DNA of 64,000 nucleotides, from assembly GCA_022578605.1 (NCBI GenBank), contig MU394129.1:62001-126000 (forward strand), written 5' to 3'. Below the pieces are notes generated by a model. The model was not told the DNA's origin. It was given only the letters and a program-made list of their open reading frames with translations, and did not search any database. This document shows positions 21,887 to 31,685 of this stretch, piece after piece (the first letter of the stretch is position 1; each line of letters begins with the position of its first letter). Source of the DNA: Camillea tinctor (lineage: Eukaryota; Ascomycota; Sordariomycetes; Xylariales; Xylariaceae). Made by a program: the position numbers and the translations under genes.

Positions 21887-23639
21887 CTACGGATACTGAG
21901 TAGGTATCCCGTTGTTCCAGCTGAACATTTCAGATGGGTCATAAGTCCGCTTCAGCTGTGCCAGGCGGGGCAGCTTGTCTGCGCCGTAAATGTTCTCTTG
22001 CTTCTCGTCTCCGTTAGCGTAGTTGACGAAGATGGTCACATCGGAATATCCCGAAGTTTCTACCACTTCGCTCATGAGCTCCTGTGCAAAGGTTGCTGAA
22101 GCGCTGGCGGTAGCATCATCGCCTTGGTCCCATGAAAATGCAGTTTGGCTGTCAGCGTAAAATTATGTCAGCGAAGCTACATCGAATCTGGCCCCCAATG
22201 CTACTATATGAAGCTTATTGGGGTTGAGAATGCAGGAGAACTTACAAGTATCCAATAGCATCTCTCCAGGGCCAGGCCGTGGCATCTGAAGAAACAGCGT
22301 TCATGGCCTGGTTCGGGTATAGCTCATATTGCACAGCACCGGAGCGTGCACCAGGGTGGCTTTCGAAGAAATCCGCAACCTGTTCAAATGTCGATTGCCA
22401 CGTGGTTGCATTGTGGTTCTTCAGGTTGGTGCTGTGAATGTCCCGAATGACACCTTCCGTGCAGATCGCAGCAGCGAAGTTGTTGAATGTGCTGTTGATC
22501 AACTTGTTTGCTGTGACCATCTGGGTGGTCAAGTAGGGAGGGCTGAGGTTTAGTATGGGTGCCAGAGCGCTGCGTGCATCGTCTTCGCTCCCAACGTAGA
22601 TCCAGTTCGTCAAGAGTACGGTGGAGTTACTAGTGTCATCCCATGACATAATAACTATACCGGCCATCTCCGCTGGGAAGACGTTGTTGTAAGACTCCAC
22701 AGCCTGGAAGAATTCATTGGTCATATTTGCTGGGAATATCAGGTCAGAGGTGAAGATGTTACCCCCATTAGGCACAGGGTTAAGCTGAAAAGTGGCCTCG
22801 GTGATGATACCGAAGTTTGCACCTGCACCACGGATACCCCAGAACAGATCCGAGTTGGAGCTCTCGGACGCCTCGATCAGAGTTCCATTCGCGGTGACAA
22901 TACGGACTGAGACCAAAGCGTCAATCATCAGGCCGTAGAGACCAGTGAATCGACCGATTCCACCGCCAAGAGTCACACCAATCAAGCCCGGGCAATAAGC
23001 AGTTCCAGTTTCTGACAGTGAGAATGAATTGTTAGCATCGCTCAACTAATAACTAGTGGAATGGAAAATGTATTGGTAACTCACGAAGGAAGTAGCCGGC
23101 CTCATATACGGGGTCCATGATAGTATTCACTCTTACACCAGCGCCAGCTGTTAGCGTTCCAGCATCGCTGTCGATAGAATAAGAGTTCAGGTTGCTCAAG
23201 TCGATAGCCAACCCATCATGGAGATCTCCTATAGTAGTGGTATAACCGTGGCGACCTCCAGTAGCAAGAAATGGGATGTCATTGGATCTTGCGAGGTTAA
23301 CCTAGCTCACGTATTAGTCTCTCTTCATAATATTACAGTCTTTTCTAAGCTAAGACTGGTTCAAGGCGACATGAAACTCACAAGCTTGATGACATCCTCT
23401 TCTGTTCCCGGGCTTATGGCAGCAGTGTAAGTCGGAGGGTCAAATATCGTCCAACGTTCAGTAGCACCGGTAAACTCTGACGACCCAGGATAGGATATAG
23501 TAGTTGCGTCGGACCACTGTCGGGCAGGATCAGAGAGGAGGGATCTGAGATCACTGTTCTGTCGAATAACGGCAGCATCCACCGCGGTTAAAGAGAGGGA
23601 TAGCCCAAGAGGCAGCAAGAGCCGCTGGAAGAAAGACAT
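21887..23639 (-). CDS. Secreted FAD-linked oxidase, berberine-bridge-enzyme-like (bicovalent type)
   Basis: Four exons, 23382..23639, 23085..23301, 22246..23011 and 21887..22148, give 500 aa, the usual size. The N-terminus is a signal peptide ([22 protein letters not shown]). The FAD_binding_4 region includes [12 protein letters not shown] with His104 and, after an intron, [19 protein letters not shown] with Cys165, the two residues that attach FAD covalently in BBE-type oxidases. The C-terminal BBE motif is present ([15 protein letters not shown]...[13 protein letters not shown]). Such enzymes use O2 to oxidise alcohols or C-H bonds. In annullatin D biosynthesis a BBE-like enzyme performs oxidative lactonisation between two hydroxyls, and the context here suggests something similar (inference). 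It is transcribed divergently from the P450 over a 792-bp shared promoter. Confidence 0.95.
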
Positions 23640-24431
23640 GGCTCAGAGTTTCAGAATATGACTTGAGTGGTAGCTTTGTGTGTAGCTCTAACTCTGATAG
23701 CTAGGGATGCTAGGTAAGGAGAGCTATGAGCTTTCATTGAAGCTTGAGCTCCTCATTATATGTTCCTAACCCAGCATGCTCGCTTCCTAGCTGAAATTGC
23801 ACAGCCTTGAAATATCATAAGTTGAATCTTGAGACAAGCCCCAGCTGAATCCTATTTTTACACAAGGAGAACTATATGACGATCCTTTGATGCATGCATC
23901 CTTCCCACGTGGCTTCATTAGTTCAATTCAGGGGCAGACGCGTGGTGAGGTGTATTGGGAAAGGAAAGCTCTGTAACCAGTAATAGAGAGATCCTGGTAT
24001 CCTCTCCTGGCTAAAAATAAAAAAAAGACCATTTAACCTCAAGGGGAAGACGGCGTAGACTCTACAACGAAGAGTCTCGAACATATGGGTCGGACTATCT
24101 GTGCTGAGCCGCCTAGTAATTCTCACCCATTGGCCCCCACCCCTTCCTTACACGGGTCTGTAAAACTCCGCTCGCGCGGAGAGTCCGCGTATTATGCTGT
24201 AGATACATCAAATTTAAGATTGAAATTATGAGACTGAGAGTATATATGTGTGAATTTTGTCAAATTGCCGGGGCTTCCGCCCATCGTGATACTAACCCCT
24301 AGATATGTTAGTGTCCGGAAGTCTCATGCGTGAATGTCCAAACCAAACACGAACATCGGGCTTCACTTGCGCTAAGAAACCACACCTTTTCTGACCATTT
24401 CCATCTCTCTATACACTGTAGAGTCATCGGG
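23640..24431. promoter_or_regulatory. Shared divergent promoter, FAD oxidase / P450
   Basis: A 792-bp region between the two start codons. It holds the perfect inverted repeat CTCCGC-TCGC-GCGGAG at 24166..24181, which contains CCG-N6-CGG, a spacing used by Zn2Cys6 regulators. It is an attractive candidate site for pathway control of both genes, 266 bp from the P450 ATG. No Zn2Cys6 regulator is seen in this window. Confidence 0.45.
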
Positions 24432-26461
24432 ATGGATAAGAGCAGCGCAAACTATTTTCTGAGTGCTAATTGTCTCACTCAGGCTGGTCTATTAATATTG
24501 GTTTCTGCCATAATCTGGCGGATCTTGAAGATCGGCAGCAGGCCGGCGAACTATCCGCCAGGACCCCCTACTCTGCCTTTGATCGGTAACCTGCACCAAA
24601 TTCCTGACACGAGAAAACATGTCCAATTCGAGAAATGGGCTAGGGAGTATGGGCCGATCTACTCGCTGATGCTGGGCACGAAGGTCATGATTGTCCTTAA
24701 CTCAGATGTGGCCATCAAAGACTTAGTGGACAAGAGAGGTGCTATCTACTCCTCCAGGCCAGAGTCATACATCGGACAGGACATTCTCAGCGGCGGGCTG
24801 CGTATCCTTTTTATGGTATGTTATTTGACAGCACTCATTCAGCCTTACTACGCACTTAGACTAACTAGAATATTGCATTTAGCCGAATCATGAGGTATGG
24901 AAAATGGCTCGGAAGCAGGCTCATCGAGTCTTGAACATATCTGCTGCACGGACATACGTCCCTTACCAAGATTTGGAGAGCAAGGCGATGCTTCTTGGAT
25001 TTCTAGAGAGTCCGAATGATTTCATCAGCCATCTTCGCCGGTTCTCGGCATCTTTGACTACGCAGATGACCTTCGGCTTTCGGACTACAAGCATACATAA
25101 CCCCGAATTCAAAGAAGCCTTTGACGTAGGTTATATGGAATTTTCCCGTTATGATAGACAAATATACTAACACTAGCTCCAGATCTTCGATCGAAGCTCC
25201 GAATTGATCGGGTCTCGTGTAAGTATAGATATCAGCTGCTAAATAAGATATGAGATGTTTTCGAAAGAAAACGAAAACTTAAACCTGGACTGACAACATA
25301 CTCATATAACAGATAGGCGCGCTCCTTGACTTAATACCAGCATTGAGACGCTTGCCTGACTTCATGCTTCCCATTAAAAAAGAAGGCCGCGAAATACACC
25401 AACGAGAGCTAAAGCTATTCCGGCGTCTTTTCCTCCAAACTAAAGCAGGGCTACACGCCGGTACTGCCAAGGTATACAACGCACTCCTCAATATGCAACC
25501 TATAATAATCCTGAGAATGCTGACCCTCAAACCCCTATTCTAGCCATGCGTATGCGTCGATCTAGTCAAGCTACAAAAAGAAGAGCAGACCTCCGACGAC
25601 CTAGCCGCGTACCTGGGCGGTTCGCTACTGCAAGCCGGCTCGGAGACGACAGCCAGCGTGCTGGTAGGATTCATTCAGGCGATGGTGATCTTCCCCGAGG
25701 TGGCGCGGGCCGCACAGGAGGAGCTAGACCGCGTGTGCGGCGACCGCATGCCGGACCTAAACGACGTGCCCGATCTGCCGTACATCCGGGCGTGCGCTAA
25801 GGAGAGCCTGCGGTGGATGCCCGGGTTCATGCTGGGTATCCCGCACGCGGTTACGCAGGACGATACGTATATGGGGTATCATATACCGGCGGGGTCAATG
25901 GTGATTATGAATATCTGGTAAGTGTGGAAAGATGCTCTGGGCCTCTATATCACGGCGTAGTGAGGTATCTTGCTAACCGTTTACAGGGCTGTACACAACG
26001 ATCCCAAAAGACATCCCAACCCGCGGCAGTTTGAGCCCATGCGGTACTGGGGAGACGACCAGACGTCCATCGATGCTTCGAACAACCCCGACGCTACGAA
26101 GCGAGATCACTTCGTGTTTGGCGCCGGCCGACGCAAGTGCCAAGGTATGCACATTGCGGACCGATCACTGTTTCTCGCTATTTCGCGTCTTCTCTGGGCA
26201 TTCAATTTCCGGAAAGCCGTGGACCACCAAACTGGGCAGGAGATTACGCCAGATATGGACGATCTCGCGGAGGGTGTGATGATGCTCCCTAAACCTTTCA
26301 AGGCTGATTTGCGCCCTAGAAGCGCGTTTAAGGCAGAGTGCGTGAGACGGGAATGGGGCACGATGGCAGAGCAGCTCGATGGGCAGGCACAGTGGAAGGT
26401 GGTCCCCGAGGGCTTGATCTGGAAGGACGAGCAGCTTGGTGAGTTATTATTAGATGAGTAG
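24432..26461 (+). CDS. Cytochrome P450 monooxygenase
   Basis: Six exons, 24432..24815, 24883..25125, 25183..25218, 25313..25471, 25544..25917 and 25987..26461, give 556 aa. Exon 3 is only 12 codons (IFDRSSELIGSR). The N-terminal membrane anchor (about 15-35) is followed by the hinge NYPPGPPTLPLIGNLHQIP. The I-helix oxygen motif is AGSETT (305-310), the K-helix ExxR is Glu361-Arg364 (ESLR), and the heme loop FGAGRRKCQG has ligand Cys450. All catalytic motifs are intact. The N-terminal style resembles the OrdA-like fungal P450s found in polyketide clusters. It probably hydroxylates the alkyl chain or prenyl group of the pathway aromatic (inference), supplying a hydroxyl to the divergent FAD oxidase. 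An in-frame ATG at 24330 exists upstream, but 24432 starts just before the anchor and is preferred. Confidence 0.95.
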
Positions 26462-27145
26462 AGCTTGTAAGACGCGGTTGGTCGGAATGTAACAAATAGA
26501 ATTAGTAAAAAAAACATCTCTTATATGCCCGAGAATTGTTCTGGACTTTCTTTTGATTGCAATGTGACATCTGTAGTCGAATTTATCTTTTGCTTCAAAG
26601 TGTTCGTCCACAATTATTCTAATAAAGCATTACAGCGTAATCATGTATCATATATCATCTGCTTTGGTAGGTAGGTAGGCTACATGACTGTGACGGTTAT
26701 TGTAATGAAAAGTGAGATGATGTATTATGTCTTCAAGATCTTAGGATCTTGAAGGTTAGACTTTTATACTACGTACAGTGCCAAGACAGTGCCAAGACTT
26801 ATATCATACAGTGTGGTATAACAATGACAGATAATATAGCAGTGATTTGGATGACACAACTCGAGCCATCCCGGTTGGGTCTTCTAGGTTCATACAATGT
26901 GTGATCGGGCATTCGGTCTACTTATTGAGAGTTCGACACTATTACTATTACGATAGCACAGACTTAACGGAGAGGACTCATAATCATGGTTTGTCTCAAG
27001 TGGCCATGTCAAGCGGCCGTTTATTTATTTATTTTTTATGCTCAAGCACTACCTCCGGAAACCTAGCAAGTACATAGTCCGATTCAGAAGACCTACCCCA
27101 TTCTAAGTGCAAAGTAATTCATTTTCCATTTCCCGTCTCATTTCC
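26462..27145. other. Intergenic region between convergent P450 and cupin
   Basis: AT-rich 3' region. It holds a short hairpin at 26731..26754 (10-bp arms CTTCAAGATC/GATCTTGAAG), a tandem duplicated CAGTGCCAAGA at about 26776-26797 and a GGTAGGTAGG element near 26670. No gene is seen. Confidence 0.5.
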
Positions 27146-27980
27146 CTAGAATTCACTATCAAAATAATCAGCACTACTAATCCCCACACTACTAATGGCG
27201 TGAACCGCTGGTGCGAAGACCGGCGGTGCCTGACTTACTTTAGTAGGCGCACCGGTCTGCTCCGCGGGAGCCTCGCCAGCCTTCTCGTGGCCGGGTAGAC
27301 CCTCGTAGTCCTTGCCCAGTATGCCGAGGTACCCCTCCACCTTCTGGCCGGCGATGTGCACGTCCTGGACGTCGAGCAGGACGAACAGCATGCGGCCGGC
27401 CAGGAGCCCGTTACCCGTGACGTTGATCCACTGGTGGGCTGTGGACCGCTGGACGGCGATGTCCCCGCGCTGCATGATGCGCTCCTCGCCCGAGTCGAGC
27501 ACCATCTTGAAGACGCCCTCGAGTACGATGGCGTAGTCGAGGCTGTTAACCCGGTGCATGGGCGAGACGGCGCCCGGGGCGAAATCAATCATACGGCAAA
27601 CAGTGCCGTTCTTAACTGTGATGCCGGGCTATTGGTTCAATGAATCAGTGAATGCCATTATGCCTCTTGGCTATTTCTTCTCAAAGGGAGATTCATAAGG
27701 GGGGCGTATTGAGCACACTTACCTCGTTCTCGCGTGCGAACTTGACGTCTACGTCGCCATTGAGTTGCACGGGGTGGTTGGAAGTTGAGTATACAATGTT
27801 GGTGATGGCTGATCCGTTGCCCAGAACGCGGTGGTGATCTCCAACATCGGTGTCCAAGAAGACTGACTTGCCCTCAGCATTGTGTCCAGTGATGTGACGC
27901 ACAACACGTGGGAGGCCTTGAACGGGATGAGGGGTCTTGACGTAACCCTCCGCCAAGTTCTTAGGCTCGTCGCCCGCCAT
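27146..27980 (-). CDS. Cupin-domain protein (paralogue of the 17.8-kb cupin)
   Basis: Exons 27723..27980 and 27146..27628 give 246 aa. VVRHITGHNAEGKSVFL near residue 30 and the barrel motifs FAPGAVSPMHRVN...VLEGVFKM and MQRGDIAVQRSTAHQW line up residue by residue with the first cupin, including the single His (MHR) in motif 1. It has a longer C-terminus (about 45 residues, Ala/Pro-rich). A GTAAGT sequence lies in that tail directly after THR-LYS (APTK); if it is spliced to the nearby ATTAG acceptor the protein would end right there, so the last roughly 30 residues are uncertain. It is divergent from the prenyltransferase, with an 804-bp shared promoter. A tautomerase/isomerase or non-catalytic helper role in the pathway is inferred. 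Confidence 0.9.
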
Positions 27981-28784
27981 GTTGACACAGAATTATATGG
28001 AAGATGTGTGCAAAATAAATAGGAAGAGATGTCAGATCGAGGTCAGCGTTTCTAGCAGATACGCTGGCAATGGATCGGTAGTCAAGTGATAGGTAGTGAA
28101 TAAATTCTAAATATTACCATCATTATCGTCTACACATGCAGATCCTTTATATAGGTATGCTACGAACACGATTAGTTCCATGATTAATCCCCGAATATTC
28201 AGCCGTATTCCGCAGACTCTCATGGAGATATTTTGGTGTCGTAACTAACAAAAGCTTCGCCGGAGGGAAAGGACGCCGTCCCTGTCGGAGAAACGCGACT
28301 ACGGAGTTTTATATTGCCTGAACCAAATCACCGAAGGATCAATCCTTCACAGCCGACTGCTTACTCAGAAGCTTCCAAACGAGGGTGCCATCAAACCAGC
28401 CAATAAGCAGCCCAAATAACGATCCCGTCAGCCGCATGTGGTAGGTAGCGTTGCTTTGGAGCGAAACCCCCGTAAGCCGCATTGTCCTGTGCCGTGTTGG
28501 AGAACGGTAGCTGGCAGCACGGCGCCGGAGTTAATTCAAGTCAGGAACGGAGCTGTCTAGGTATTTTCCTGCCGACAGGTCATCGATATATTCTCTAGTT
28601 CAGCTGAAAGTGCAAATGTAAACGCCAAGCACAGCTGTATGCAACAGAATATAAAGGAGTACAAGCTGCTAGACAAGAAAAATCGGAATAAACTGGCTGG
28701 GTACTTACGTGAGACTTTCCACGTAGAACCACCTGCAAGAATCACTTAAACAATAACGACACCAGAGATAGGACAGTCGAAATC
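27981..28784. promoter_or_regulatory. Shared divergent promoter, cupin / prenyltransferase
   Basis: An 804-bp region with a cluster of CGGAG-containing sites within 50 bp: CCGGAG at 28260, TCGGAG near 28286 and GACTACGGAGTT at 28297..28308. The last is identical in reverse complement to 4039..4050 in the SDR/ABC promoter. It is a candidate regulator-binding cluster. Confidence 0.45.
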
Positions 28785-30266
28785 ATGTCTGTTTCCGTAG
28801 AGTCCAGCCACGCCCCTCTGGCTCAGAACGACTCCAAGTCTTTGACACCTGAAGTCCAGTCGGTTTCTTCCGAATCTGAGCGCCAGTCATCTGCCACTCT
28901 GGCTCGTGTCAACGAAGACCTAAGCGACGCCTCCTTCTGGTGGGATGCTCTATCTCAACCTCTGGCCACACTTTTCCAGAACCAGAAGTACGGCGAGCCC
29001 CAGCAGCTAGCCTATCTCCGCTGGTTCCAGAAATGGATCATGCCCGCGCTGGGGCCGCGGCCCGTTAACGGCCAGGCGCACTACGGCTCATGGCTCACCC
29101 ACGACGGCTCGCGCCTGGAGTACAGCATGAACTGGAAGGAGAAGAAACCCGAGCAGACGATCCGGTTCACGATCGAGCCGGCATCCGGCGAGGCCGGCAC
29201 GCCCGCCGATCCCCTGAACCAGCTCGCGGCCAAGCAGCTCCTGACGGCCATGGCCAAGGAGTACGACGGCATCGACCTAACGCGGTTCGAGATCTTCCAC
29301 CAGGAGACGCGCGTGCCGGACGAGCTAGCCAGCGCAGTCGTCGCCAACAACCCGCCCGGCGCGCCCCTGACCGGCGTCTGGGTGGCCTTCGACCTGGAGC
29401 ACAGCGGCGAGCTGACGGCCAAGGCGTACTTCCTGCCGCACCTGAAGGCCGTCGGCACGGGCATCCAGCCCAAGGACATCGCGTTCTCGGCGATACGCAA
29501 GTGCAACGGGCCGATGGGGTCGTACGACGCGCCGCTGGCCGCGCTGGGCGCTTACCTCGAGTCGTTCCCCACGCCCGAGACCACGCCCATGGTGGCGCTG
29601 CTGTCGAACGACTGCGTGCCCGACTCGCCCGCCTCGCGGTGCAAGGTGTACGTGCACCCGTCGGTGCCCGGCACGCTCGCCGCCGCGAAGGACATGTTCC
29701 ACCTGGGGGGACGGCTGACGGGCCCGGCCACGACGGCGGGGCTGGCGGCCATCAGCGAGCTGTGGTGTCTGCTGTTCGGGCTCGACCCGGCGGACCCGGC
29801 GTCCGAGGAGAAGGCGGTGTTACCCGATGGCCGCAAGTTCCTGTGCGTGTACGAGATGCGGCCGACGCAGGAGGGCCAGGAGGATAAGGGGGTGGACATC
29901 GAGGTCAAGCTACACATCCCGGGGTGGCGCCTCGACAAGAATGACGAGCAGGTCAGTGTCCTGCTCGAGCAGTGGTTCCGGAAGCATGGACACCCTGAGC
30001 TTGCGGCTAGGTACCGAGACGATTTGGCCGCCACTTTGTAAGTTCTATCTCTCTCTTCCGTTCTCTATCCTGCCCCACCACTATACGCATGCAAAGGCTA
30101 TTTCTTTTTGGCATTTACTGACATTGTAAACAGCCCCAAGCACGATCTCACCAGTGATGTGACAACTCACACTTGGATCTCGCTCACTCACACGGAGAAG
30201 ACCGGTCTTTACATGACCATGTACTACACCCCCAAACTCCCTTTGATGTACCGCGGCGTTCAGTAG
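28785..30266 (+). CDS. DMATS-type aromatic prenyltransferase
   Basis: Exons 28785..30037 and 30134..30266 (96-nt intron) give 461 aa, typical of the family. The soluble ABBA-barrel hallmarks are visible: FWWDALSQPLATLF, LRWFQKWIMPALGP, then HDGSRLEYSMNW with Glu112 at the position of the conserved acidic residue that activates the aromatic acceptor in DMATS enzymes, the CKVYVHPSVPGT strand, and the terminal exon strand THTWISLTHTEKTGLYMTMYYTPKL. It transfers a prenyl group, probably from DMAPP, to an electron-rich aromatic ring. With the surrounding SDRs, cupins, P450 and BBE oxidase, a phenolic salicyl-alcohol acceptor is likelier than an indole (inference). The reading frame is much richer in GC than its flanks. 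The start ATG is the first in frame after the promoter. Confidence 0.95.
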
Positions 30267-30902
30267 GCTAGGTTAGATAGGTTTATATAGACTGGAGGTA
30301 TGAAATGTTTCCACGATACCATGTTCGTTGACCTTAGGAAATGTCTATCCTGAATCGTACTTCTGTGTCTTCTCATTATTGTCTAACCGTGTCCGGAAGA
30401 ATTTGGAGCGGATTTTGAATCTGGCGTAGGCTTTGGTGGTGTTTATTTAGTAGATGATTTTACTACGTGGGCATACACATATAGGTTAGATTAGTTAACT
30501 TGCAGTAGAAAATGTACCACATGAAATAGATATTGTGCAAGTCAATAATGAGCTGAATGTAGAGCCCACTCCTTACACGAAGCCCTATCATGTATCTTTC
30601 TCCCACGTTTATCTAAGCCTTTTTATGGTGTGGTTGCGCCGATGAAGTGCACCAGCGTATAGTTCATTCAAGACGCGACCTATGGCCTAATTATAGGGGT
30701 ACGGAAACAAATCACGGCATCATCTGAGAGGGGTGTAAGCATATATACATAAAATAGTAGTGTAGAACCGTATATTCGGGTGGTAAACCCATATGCAGAT
30801 AGAAACAGAGTTATATACAAGTATGTAGATGGGAGTTTACAACTAGATTTGTTCCAACAACAATTAATCTAGCTCCTTCTAATCTAGGTACTAGGCCTCT
30901 GA
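30267..30902. other. Intergenic region, convergent 3' ends
   Basis: About 640 bp of AT-rich DNA between the prenyltransferase stop and the stop of the glucuronan-lyase gene. No gene or repeat is seen. It probably marks the right border of the biosynthetic cluster. Confidence 0.5.
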
Positions 30903-31685
30903 CTATGTACCCCATTGATCAGGGTCCGCGTCCTTGAACTCAGACCCAGCAGCAATCTGATCGTACCAGACCTGCCGCGTGCCCTGCGTACCCTCATACC
31001 CGTGATCGTGCCATCCGTTCGCGTACAGCCCGACCCTGAACTGGAAGGCCCTTCCATCGCCGACCGTCGTCGGGATATCGTACGTCTCGGTGACCTTCTG
31101 CCCATCGAACCACATCTTGTAGAAGCCAGTGCCGTCGCTGCGCCAGCGGGCCTGGATGACGACGCGGTGCCACTGGCCGGCCGAGACGGTAGCCAGGTTC
31201 TTGAACTGGCGGGTCTTCTGGCTGGCGGTGGGGCAGACGTCCCCGTACTTGACGCGGGTGGCGAGCTGGTCGCCCTCGATCCACACCATGGACGAGGGCA
31301 TCCAGGTCTCGGAGCAGCCGAGGTCGGTGAAGTCGGCGATGAACTGCGCGAGGTTGAACTCCTGCGCGGGGCTGAACTGCCACCCTTCCTGCAGCCGGAA
31401 GGCGAAGCCGTAGAACGCCTCGTCGCCTTTCTTGTACATGCCCTGCTTCACCGCCTCGGAGTGGTACCGCCCCTGCCAGCTCGCGTCGTACACCTGCGTC
31501 ATCTTGAGCGCGGTCGAGCCCTTGTACACCACGTTGGTGACCTGCTGCACGGTGCCCTTGTTCTCGTGGGTGAAGTCGTCCCAGCCCGCGGTCGTGCCCT
31601 CGTTGTGCCAGAACTGGGTCGCTTGCGCGGCGACCGCGAGCCCGGCGAGGAGGAGGGCGGTTGCTGGTCTGCGTGAGAGCAGCAT
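30903..31685 (-). CDS. Secreted glucuronan lyase-like protein (polysaccharide lyase family 20)
   Basis: A single-exon gene of 260 aa with a clear signal peptide (MLLSRRPATALLLAGLAVAAQA, about residues 1-22). The mature part has the jelly-roll lyase pattern: KMTQVYDASWQGRYHSEAV, FYGFAFRLQEGW, EFNLAQFIADF, WHRVVIQARWRSDGTGFYKM, and a C-terminal RVGLYANGWHD with VWYDQIAAGSEF. Length and segments match fungal endo-beta-1,4-glucuronan lyases (PL20), about 250-260 aa, which cleave polyglucuronic acid by beta-elimination outside the cell. It is not expected to belong to the metabolite pathway. Coding is GC-rich. The gene faces the prenyltransferase tail to tail. Confidence 0.9.
   Translation of the reverse strand: MLLSRRPATALLLAGLAVAAQATQFWHNEGTTAGWDDFTHENKGTVQQVTNVVYKGSTALKMTQVYDASWQGRYHSEAVKQGMYKKGDEAFYGFAFRLQEGWQFSPAQEFNLAQFIADFTDLGCSETWMPSSMVWIEGDQLATRVKYGDVCPTASQKTRQFKNLATVSAGQWHRVVIQARWRSDGTGFYKMWFDGQKVTETYDIPTTVGDGRAFQFRVGLYANGWHDHGYEGTQGTRQVWYDQIAAGSEFKDADPDQWGT

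Noticed and set aside
29090..29887. 265-codon plus-strand frame inside the prenyltransferase gene
   Set aside because: It overlaps the clearly conserved DMATS frame and translates into Arg/Gly/Ala-rich low-complexity sequence, typical of an alternative frame in GC-rich coding DNA.
30915..31676. 253-codon plus-strand frame antisense to the glucuronan lyase
   Set aside because: It mirrors a GC-rich coding exon and shows no domain; the minus-strand frame has a signal peptide and PL20 segments.
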